Source: JBBQVS01 sp964657325 (GTDB lineage: Bacteria > Chloroflexota > Ktedonobacteria > Ktedonobacterales > Ktedonobacteraceae). Taken from it: 64,000 bases of DNA. Location of the stretch: the NCBI GenBank assembly GCA_964657325.1, contig CAZZVE010000005.1, positions 1 to 64,000 of the forward strand, in the 5' to 3' direction. Shown piece by piece: positions 57,991 through 64,000 of the stretch; within the stretch, counting starts at the first letter, position 1; each line of letters opens with the position of its first letter. The position numbers and the translations under genes were made by a program. The notes beneath the pieces are model-generated. The model did no database searches and had not been told where the DNA came from. It worked only from the letters and a program-made list of their open reading frames with translations.

Positions 57991-58878
57991 TTATCGCGCC
58001 CTGTAACTCAAGTCCTTCTGCTCTAAATCAGTTAGCTCCGCACTGGCATGCCATACCTTTTCAGCAGTAGTCTTATCATAAGAGGCTGGTGATGAGCGCA
58101 CGATCTTCTTGCGGAAATTCACGTACTTGCCCGTGAGTCCTTCCACATCTGGCGAGGATGCTAGATAAATTGAACTCTGCGCTGCATGCTTGGTTGTCAA
58201 CCAGTATGAAAAGAAAGGCAGGATGAGCCGAACCGCAAGGGGCAATGGTACAGCTTTGGTTCCTTCGAGAGTCCCACCGGGATCAGCCGCATTGACGGTC
58301 ACATTGGTGCTGCTAAGACGACGTGCTAATTCATACGTGAAGAATAGATTTGCGAGTTTTGCCTGTTGATAGGCATGCATCATGTTATAATCTTTTTCAG
58401 ATTGCAGATCATCAAAGTCGATGTGACCAGAGCGATGCTGTATCGAATTGACATTCACGATCCGCGCAGGTGCGCTAGCTTCTAACAAGGGGAGCAGCAG
58501 ATTCGTCAGGAGGAAGGGGGCTAGATGGTTTGTCGCAAAGGTTGCTTCCAGGCCATCAGCAGTCACTTTCCTCTGAGCGTTAGCCCCACCTGCATTATTC
58601 ACGAGTATATGCAACTGCGGATAGTGAGTGATAATATGCTCTGCCAGACGACGCACCTCGGCAAGAGACGAGAGATCTGCCTGTAACAATGAAATCTTTG
58701 TATTGCCCGTGTACTGCTGTATGCTAGCAACCGCCTCTGCTCCACGCGTTGCATCACGACCAACAATAATTACAGAGGCACCAAGTACGCTCAGTCCAAG
58801 TGCTGTCTGATAACCTATGCCTTTAGTTCCTCCCGTCACTAACGCGATCTTCTCTTGCATATTCCAGGTTGTGCTCAT
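57991..58878 (-). CDS. SDR-family oxidoreductase (retinol dehydrogenase-like)
   Basis: A 295-residue short-chain dehydrogenase. Cofactor motif VTGGTKGIGYQTALG; LVNNAGGANAQRK; catalytic Ser in NVNSIQHRSG, Tyr and Lys in AYQQAKLANL; DPGGTLEGT after beta 6. This resembles the retinol-dehydrogenase/WWOX-like SDR group. It has no mycofactocin insertion, unlike the SDR at 38179. It is divergent from the TetR gene, whose operator-like sites lie about 225 bp upstream. Confidence 0.87.
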   Translation of the reverse strand: MSTTWNMQEKIALVTGGTKGIGYQTALGLSVLGASVIIVGRDATRGAEAVASIQQYTGNTKISLLQADLSSLAEVRRLAEHIITHYPQLHILVNNAGGANAQRKVTADGLEATFATNHLAPFLLTNLLLPLLEASAPARIVNVNSIQHRSGHIDFDDLQSEKDYNMMHAYQQAKLANLFFTYELARRLSSTNVTVNAADPGGTLEGTKAVPLPLAVRLILPFFSYWLTTKHAAQSSIYLASSPDVEGLTGKYVNFRKKIVRSSPASYDKTTAEKVWHASAELTDLEQKDLSYRAR

Positions 58879-59101
58879 CCTTTTAAATCTCCTCTTGAGT
58901 TTCCTCTAATGCTATTATCTTTAATCAGTACTTCGATACGGTGTTCATATACTTTCTTTGGTTCTTTCACAGTGAATATAGGTGTGCTATACTCACTGAC
59001 AGTACAATCACTACTGAACACGATGTTTATTTTTCAACGAATTTATCGTAACATAACTAGATGACAAGTCTCAAGCTATAGCTGTCCTACAAAATTTTGC
59101 C

Positions 59102-59124
59102 GAACAAAACAGTAGAAAATGTTC
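59102..59124. promoter_or_regulatory. Candidate TetR operator T1
   Basis: GAACA-N13-TGTTC, centred about 35 bp before the start of the TetR-type gene. Nearly the same 23-mer recurs at 59183-59205. Confidence 0.5.
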
Positions 59125-59146
59125 ACTAAGAGACAGAGGAAGAACA

Positions 59147-59812
59147 GTGGAACAGGTTAAAAACGAGCTAAATGATGTTTCCAAACAAAACAATAGAAAA
59201 TGTTTCTTTAGCCGTACTGGAACAATACAGGATATACAAGACCAACCTTTAGACCGACGTATTCAGAGAACACGACAATTGCTTCATAACGCGTTGTTTC
59301 TGCTCATTATCGAACGGGGCTATGAAAGAATTGCGATTCAGGATATCACAGAACGAGCTAACATCGGACGAACCACATTTTACCTTCATTACCAGGATAA
59401 AGAGGAACTTCTGAAGGCAGGTGTCAAAACACTCATGCAGGAACTCCAACTCGATGTTGAGCCGAGTGCCGAGGAAATATGTCCTTACTCCGTTCGATGC
59501 GTTCGCATCTTCCAGCACGTAGCCCAGCACCAGCAATTGTATCAAGCTTTGTTGAGAGAAACGGGACCGATCAACATAGGAAACTTAATGAGAACCTATT
59601 TCGCAGAACTCTTTCAACGATACACGCTAGAGCCTCTGGAGAGAGAAAATTTCTCGCCTTTAAAAAACGAACTCATCGCGGCTCACGCAGCAGGGTCGTT
59701 GTTCGGCTTGATCTCCTGGTGGCTCAACCATGAGGTCTGCCCTTCCGCCGAGCAAATGGGCGCGGTCTACTTTCAGTTGATGGCAAACGGAGGCGAGGAC
59801 ATCCCTCTCTAG
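59147..59812 (+). CDS. TetR-family transcriptional regulator
   Basis: A 221-residue repressor. A variable 35-residue leader precedes the HTH (about 38-85): RTRQLLHNALFLLIIERGYE, IAIQDITERANIGRTTFYLH, YQDKEELL. The C-terminal ligand domain ends with SLFGLISWWLNHEVCPSAEQ, a common feature of TetR/AcrR_C-type members. The start is GTG with GAGGAAG 6 nt upstream. It is divergent from the SDR gene and probably controls it and itself. A second operator-like copy lies within codons 13-20. Confidence 0.87.
   Translation: MEQVKNELNDVSKQNNRKCFFSRTGTIQDIQDQPLDRRIQRTRQLLHNALFLLIIERGYERIAIQDITERANIGRTTFYLHYQDKEELLKAGVKTLMQELQLDVEPSAEEICPYSVRCVRIFQHVAQHQQLYQALLRETGPINIGNLMRTYFAELFQRYTLEPLERENFSPLKNELIAAHAAGSLFGLISWWLNHEVCPSAEQMGAVYFQLMANGGEDIPL
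59183..59205. promoter_or_regulatory. Candidate TetR operator T2, inside the coding region
   Basis: AAACA-N13-TGTTT shares ACAAAACARTAGAAAATGTT with T1, 81 bp downstream of it. Confidence 0.45.
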
Positions 59813-59824
59813 CAAGAGAAAAAT

Positions 59825-59887
59825 TAGTTCAACCTTCATTTGTTCCTCATCGTCGAAAGCGATGAGGAACAAATGAAGGTTGAACTA
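59825..59887. terminator. Bidirectional terminator with perfect 28-bp arms
   Basis: Arms 59825-59852 and 59860-59887 are exact inverted copies around a 7-nt loop (TCGAAAG). It separates the convergent TetR and beta-galactosidase genes. Confidence 0.85.
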
Positions 59888-59891
59888 TAGG

Positions 59892-61907
59892 CTACTGCAA
59901 CAAAACTACTGCATCCACCGCGTCTACCTCAACCTGTCCTGTAATATGCTTCCCATCGAGTAATGAAGCAAAAGTGCCGCTTGGCAACATCACATGTTGT
60001 AGCTGTTCAGTATGATTGAGCAAGAAGTAGATAGACTTCCCATCTGCTCTTACGCGTTTTGTGACTTCAACGCCTATGGGTGCTTCCAATACTGGTGCAA
60101 TTCCCGCTTGCAGACAAAGCTGCTGTGTGAGCTTGTCAAGCAATTCGTTGTTGCTTTGCGTAGCTAGATAATAGGCGTGTCCTTGCCCAAAAGAATTGAC
60201 CGTCAAGGCGGGATTATTGGCGTAATAATCGTTCGTAAAGACACCAAGAGCTTGCGCACTCTCTACATGAATAAGTTCACCCCATACGCTAGCTGAATAT
60301 GTTCCTTGTAACGCACCTTCTTGAATAAGAACCTGATTGGTCATCTCCGGCGTTAAGGGATCAAACTCTTCGACGTGAATACCCAGTAGCTTCCGAAGTT
60401 CAGCAGGATAACCACCTAGACAAACATGATTGCTTTCATCAACGATACCGCTAAAGAAGGTCGTCAAGAAAGTACCACCTTGCTCGACAAATTGCTCAAA
60501 GTTTTTCGCAACACTTGGACGCAGCATATATAAGAGAGGAGCAACGACAAGCTTATACTTGCTCAGATCGCTATCGGGTGATACAACATCAACGGCAATA
60601 TTGAACTTGTGAAATGCGCGATAGTAGGTTAAGAGTTGCTCCCAATAGTGTAAGCGGTTACTTGGTCCTGGCAAATATTCAACTGCCCACCAGTTTTGCC
60701 AATCCATCACAATTGCCACCTGAGCGGGAACATGAGAATTCACAACATCGGGTGAGAGTTTTTGCAGGTCTGACCCTACCTGTGCCACTTGCTGAAAAAT
60801 GCGCGTATGCTCACTGCCTTCATGTGGTACCATTGCGCTATGGAACTGCTCGGCACCTGCTAGAGATTGTCGCCATTGAAAGAATAGGACGCCATCAGCA
60901 CCGTGTGCGAGTGCCTGTAAGCTATGCAAGCGCATCCGTCCTGGACGCTTATGTGGATTTTGTGGCTGCCAGTTGACTTGACTGGGACTTTGCTCCATGA
61001 TGAGATGAGGCTTTCCACTTTTTAGTGAACGCATAAGGTCATGTGGAAAGGCAACTTCCCACGCTTGCGCAGAGATTGGAGGGTACATGTCAAACGAAAT
61101 AACATCCATATGTGGTGCCCATGCAAAACCGTCAACGGGCTTGAAACCAACCATCAAGTTTGTTGTCAGAGGAATCGCTGGCGTGATTGCGCGTAGTATA
61201 TCCTCTTCGACACGATAGCAAGCAAGAAGCGAGTCGGACATAAAACGCCAGTAGTCCAAGCTTTGCGTTGGATTGTTTTGTGCAGGCGTAATGCGTGGCG
61301 GAAGAATGTCTTCCCAGTCGTAGTAGCGTTGACTCCAAAAACTTGTGCCCCATGCTGAATTGACAGCCTCTAGCGATTGATAACGTTCTTGCAGCCAGAC
61401 ACGGAACGCCTCAGCACAATTATCGCAATAACACACAGATGTATGACAACCGTACTCGTTGTTTAAGTGCCACATAGTGAGTGCGGGATGCTTTGCGTAT
61501 CTTTCGGCAAGCTGTTGAACCAATGCCCCTGATTTACGTCGAAAATCGGGACTGTTTGGGCAATAATGTTGCCGTGAGCCATGGGACATGCGTCTACCAT
61601 TGCGTGTCACTGGCAGCATTGAGGGATACAGACGACTCATCCACGTTGGCGGTGACGCTGTTCCCGTTGCGAGGTCGGCTGCGATACCATTTTGTGCCAG
61701 CATGTCCATGATGCGATCTAATTGCTCAAAGGAATACTGATCTGGTTTAGGTTCGAGCATAGCCCACGAGAAAATATTGATAGATGTCATGTTGACGTGG
61801 GCTAGCTTCATGAGCCGCATATCTTCGGTCCATATAGCTTCGGGCCACTGCTCAGGGTTATAATCTCCACCATAGAAAAGGGTACCAGGAAAAATAGTGT
61901 TCTGCAT
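59892..61907 (-). CDS. Glycoside hydrolase family 42 beta-galactosidase
   Basis: A 671-residue enzyme. FYGGDYNPEQWP opens the TIM barrel; the acid/base Glu is in MWHLNNEYGCH and the nucleophile Glu in LIMEQSPSQVNWQ. A zinc-type Cys cluster (CHTSVCYCDNC) follows the acid/base, as in many GH42. The second domain (trimerisation, about 390-600) and a small C-terminal beta domain complete it. No signal peptide is seen, so it acts on imported galactosides. The start at 61907 has GGTGGAG 9 nt upstream. Confidence 0.93.
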   Translation of the reverse strand: MQNTIFPGTLFYGGDYNPEQWPEAIWTEDMRLMKLAHVNMTSINIFSWAMLEPKPDQYSFEQLDRIMDMLAQNGIAADLATGTASPPTWMSRLYPSMLPVTRNGRRMSHGSRQHYCPNSPDFRRKSGALVQQLAERYAKHPALTMWHLNNEYGCHTSVCYCDNCAEAFRVWLQERYQSLEAVNSAWGTSFWSQRYYDWEDILPPRITPAQNNPTQSLDYWRFMSDSLLACYRVEEDILRAITPAIPLTTNLMVGFKPVDGFAWAPHMDVISFDMYPPISAQAWEVAFPHDLMRSLKSGKPHLIMEQSPSQVNWQPQNPHKRPGRMRLHSLQALAHGADGVLFFQWRQSLAGAEQFHSAMVPHEGSEHTRIFQQVAQVGSDLQKLSPDVVNSHVPAQVAIVMDWQNWWAVEYLPGPSNRLHYWEQLLTYYRAFHKFNIAVDVVSPDSDLSKYKLVVAPLLYMLRPSVAKNFEQFVEQGGTFLTTFFSGIVDESNHVCLGGYPAELRKLLGIHVEEFDPLTPEMTNQVLIQEGALQGTYSASVWGELIHVESAQALGVFTNDYYANNPALTVNSFGQGHAYYLATQSNNELLDKLTQQLCLQAGIAPVLEAPIGVEVTKRVRADGKSIYFLLNHTEQLQHVMLPSGTFASLLDGKHITGQVEVDAVDAVVLLQ

Positions 61908-61955
61908 GCGGAAAAGCTCCACCTGTACTAAGAAGAGATACAAGTTCTCTTCTGA

Positions 61956-62840
61956 TTATCTTTGCGTGTCACGTAACGCGTCGTGCATAGCTTGCTCGAC
62001 TTCAATAAGAAGGCGCGTACGAAGTTGTGTTGCCCATTCTTCGTCCCATGCATTCTGTGTCTGAAGCATATGTTTGCAATGTACAAGTGGGTCCTGTACA
62101 TCTTCGTCTCTAGACTGCTGAGGAAATAGAGCAGGGGCAATGAATACTTCAAGTAAAACTGATCCCTGTCCCTCGCGCGCATGCTGTATAGCATGTTGCA
62201 TTGTTTCATAGACAGAAAGCACATCATTTCCTTCTATGACGTAATGGGCTAAAGCTTCTGGTAGTACATCTACTGAAAGGCAAGAGCTTTTGCTGGTAAG
62301 CGTATTCTGACAGCTATGCTCACAGATGAAAATAATGGGAAGGGAATGATGAGCCGAAAAACGTATGCCTTCGAGGAAATCTGCTTCTGTAACAACATCA
62401 TCGCCACAGTAGGCGATAGTGACAACAGGCACCTTGCGTAACTTTGAGGCGAACGCAATTCCAGAAGCATGCAAAATCTGTGTTGCGACAGGCGCGGAGC
62501 CTGTAACTGTATTATGCTTATGATAGCTCCAATGAACCTGTCCTGCTTCCTGACTTCCATCTGCCTGGCCTTGTACATGTGTGCAAAAGACCTCATACGG
62601 CGACATTCCTATAGCCATAATAACACCAAGGTCACGGTAGTGGGGCAGAGTAAAATCTTTCCCCACCTCGATGCAAACCGCGCTTCCAACTTGCGCAGCC
62701 TCGTAGCCCCGACAACTTACATAGGTCGTCGGGTCTTCTGCATATAATTGACAGATGTATTCATCAACAAGCCTTGTGAGCAACATGCGCTCATACAAGT
62801 TCTTTGCGAGCTGAATTTGTGAGTTAGAAGAGGATAGCAT
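61956..62840 (-). CDS. E1-alpha-like thiamine pyrophosphate protein, orphan and shortened
   Basis: A 294-residue protein of the 2-oxo-acid dehydrogenase E1-alpha family (usual length 320-400). RLVDEYICQLYAED, CRGYEAAQVGSAV and LPHYRDLGVIMAIG match the N-terminal half; HWSYHKHNTVTGSAPVATQI is the usual substrate-loop region. The TPP motif, usually GDGA...N, is CGDDVVTEADFLEG, and the ENN-type end is ICEHSCQN. The E1-beta and E2 partners are not adjacent (a beta-galactosidase follows). It may be a diverged or non-catalytic relative. Confidence 0.72.
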   Translation of the reverse strand: MLSSSNSQIQLAKNLYERMLLTRLVDEYICQLYAEDPTTYVSCRGYEAAQVGSAVCIEVGKDFTLPHYRDLGVIMAIGMSPYEVFCTHVQGQADGSQEAGQVHWSYHKHNTVTGSAPVATQILHASGIAFASKLRKVPVVTIAYCGDDVVTEADFLEGIRFSAHHSLPIIFICEHSCQNTLTSKSSCLSVDVLPEALAHYVIEGNDVLSVYETMQHAIQHAREGQGSVLLEVFIAPALFPQQSRDEDVQDPLVHCKHMLQTQNAWDEEWATQLRTRLLIEVEQAMHDALRDTQR

Positions 62841-62945
62841 AGGTACTCTTATAGGTAATTCTTATAGCCAAAGGCTCTCGTCTTTCATAACAAGCACAGT
62901 CATTATATGCTGAATTCAGTACCGGAAGCAACAAGAAATATGTTG

Positions 62946-64000
62946 TCATGCATATCTCTTATTAACAATAGCTTCCACTTTGCCGCCTGGACGTAGAGCG
63001 AGATTGTGAGCTGGATCAGGTTCTATAGTTTGTCCAGGAATGAGTGTAAGTGCTGTGTGTTGGGCGAGTGTTGCTATGAGCAACTGTCCTTCCATAAGTG
63101 CAAAGTAGTTGCCGATACAGATACGAGGCCCAGCACCAAAGGGTATATAGGCATAGCGAGGAAGCAGTTTCTCATGTTCAAGTGTGAAATGTTCAGGGTT
63201 GAACACCTCAGGGTCAGGAAAGTACAATGAATTTCGTTGTATCGTGTAAGGTGATAAAAAGACATTATATCCCTTTGGTATTAGATAGCCATCAATCTCA
63301 ATGTCATGTAATGCCTCTCGCAATATTGCGGCGGCTGGTGGATAGAGGCGCATCGTTTCTTTGAAGACCTGTAAGCAGTAGGGTAAATGTACGAGGTCAT
63401 CGTACGTTGGTGTTCGTCCCTGTAGCACCGTATCAACCTCTTGTTGTACTTTCGTATAGATATCCGAGTGCTGACAGAGAAAGTACCATGTCCAGGTAAG
63501 AGCGGCAGCTGTCGTCTCATGTCCAGCACCAAAGAGGGTCAAGCATTCATCCATGAGTTGCCCGTTGCTCATGACCTTGCCATCCTCATCTTTGGCTTGT
63601 AACAAGACAGATAAAAAGTTATTGTGTTCAGTCTTACTTTGACGCTGTTCTGCGATCATCTCCTGAATGTGACCTTCTACCACTTGCGTTGATTTACGAA
63701 CACGAAGATTGCGTTGTGTAGGCCAACTAAGTGGAGGCGTAAAAAGTGAGGTAAGCTTATGCACTGTATGCTCAAAGCCAATACCCATTGCTGCACCAAG
63801 CTCGTCAGCTTCGCTAAATACATCTGCATCGAAGAGAACTTTGCCAATGATGCTCATTGTCAGGCTAATCATTTGCTTGTTCAGGTCAATTGTCTCGCCT
63901 TCACTCCACTCTTGCTGAATGCGTTCTCCATAGCGAACGATAGTATCCGCATAACTCGCAATATGTCGAGGTTGAAAAACTGGAGCCATGAGCTTACGTT
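62946..64000 (-). CDS. Cytochrome P450, N-terminus outside the window
   Basis: The frame is open to the right window edge (the visible upstream residues are RKLMAPVF, as in HRRxRRLMxPAF). About 351 residues are present. I-helix LFGAGHETTAAAL, ExxR in FKETMRLYPPAAAIL, PERF-like FNPEHFTLE, and heme loop YIPFGAGPRICIGNYFALME are all canonical. It belongs to the class with E-helix lengths typical of CYP102/CYP4-like soluble bacterial P450s. Unlike the P450 at 46014 it keeps the acid-Thr pair (HETT). Confidence 0.9.
   Translation of the reverse strand, partial: RKLMAPVFQPRHIASYADTIVRYGERIQQEWSEGETIDLNKQMISLTMSIIGKVLFDADVFSEADELGAAMGIGFEHTVHKLTSLFTPPLSWPTQRNLRVRKSTQVVEGHIQEMIAEQRQSKTEHNNFLSVLLQAKDEDGKVMSNGQLMDECLTLFGAGHETTAAALTWTWYFLCQHSDIYTKVQQEVDTVLQGRTPTYDDLVHLPYCLQVFKETMRLYPPAAAILREALHDIEIDGYLIPKGYNVFLSPYTIQRNSLYFPDPEVFNPEHFTLEHEKLLPRYAYIPFGAGPRICIGNYFALMEGQLLIATLAQHTALTLIPGQTIEPDPAHNLALRPGGKVEAIVNKRYA

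Overview
The window looks like chromosomal DNA of a large-genome, free-living soil bacterium, most probably Chloroflexota of the class Ktedonobacteria. That is inferred from the gene mix: mycofactocin genes, many oxidoreductases, P450s, ComEC/ComEA, a PucR regulator, and long palindromic repeats in the intergenic gaps. No rRNA or other decisive taxonomic marker is present. Sigma-70-like promoters (TTGACA/TATAAT type) and purine-rich ribosome binding sites are common. Two 100-N assembly gaps (19224-19323, 28325-28424) interrupt genes.

Region 1 (1-1230): the 3' part of a TniQ/TnsD-like gene, then repeats and a TGT/ACA terminus typical of a Tn7-like transposon end, about 30 bp past the 3' end of a selenocysteine tRNA gene (selC). 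Region 2 (1263-12476): HAD phosphatase, CoA ligase, secreted GH5 glycosidase, MiaB, a TPR protein, a small basic protein, PucR regulator, S51 peptidase, DUF1786 protein, nickel/cobalt permease. Region 3 (12608-20842): Fur-family regulator; a cysteinyl-tRNA synthetase fused to a GT2 glycosyltransferase and a His-rich tail; a two-domain Gfo/Idh/MocA oxidoreductase; a second S51 peptidase; an ArsR/SmtB sensor with a matching pair of operators and a His-rich metal exporter; a degenerate tyrosine recombinase.

Region 4 (20994-34248): DNA-uptake genes comEC and comEA, DUF2267 protein, tRNA-Arg(CCG), VKOR, alpha/beta hydrolase, RecQ, MFS permease, amidase, guaB with an attenuator-like leader. Region 5 (34462-48644): an ABC-2 exporter pair, then a mycofactocin locus (mftB-mftC divergent from a short mftA that overlaps a mycofactocin-type SDR), ChlD- and ChlI-like AAA+ proteins flanking an NDMA-dependent-type alcohol dehydrogenase, acyl-CoA synthetase, P450, MaoC hydratase and metallo-beta-lactamase. 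This reads as a redox and catabolic island in which the peptide-derived cofactor would serve the SDR and ADH. mftD, mftE and mftF are not in the window.

Region 6 (48686-64000): methyltransferase, cupin, CoiA-like protein, MFS permease, amidohydrolase, Nudix, mercuric-reductase-like flavoprotein, arginase-fold protein, SDR with divergent TetR regulator, GH42 beta-galactosidase, E1-alpha-like protein and a second P450 cut by the window end.

Intergenic space is rich in inverted repeats: six copies of a ~72 bp family (A), two copies of family B (one nested in an A copy), three single elements (C, D, E), and several perfect 28-31 bp-arm hairpins at gene ends, including a 62-bp palindrome without a loop.
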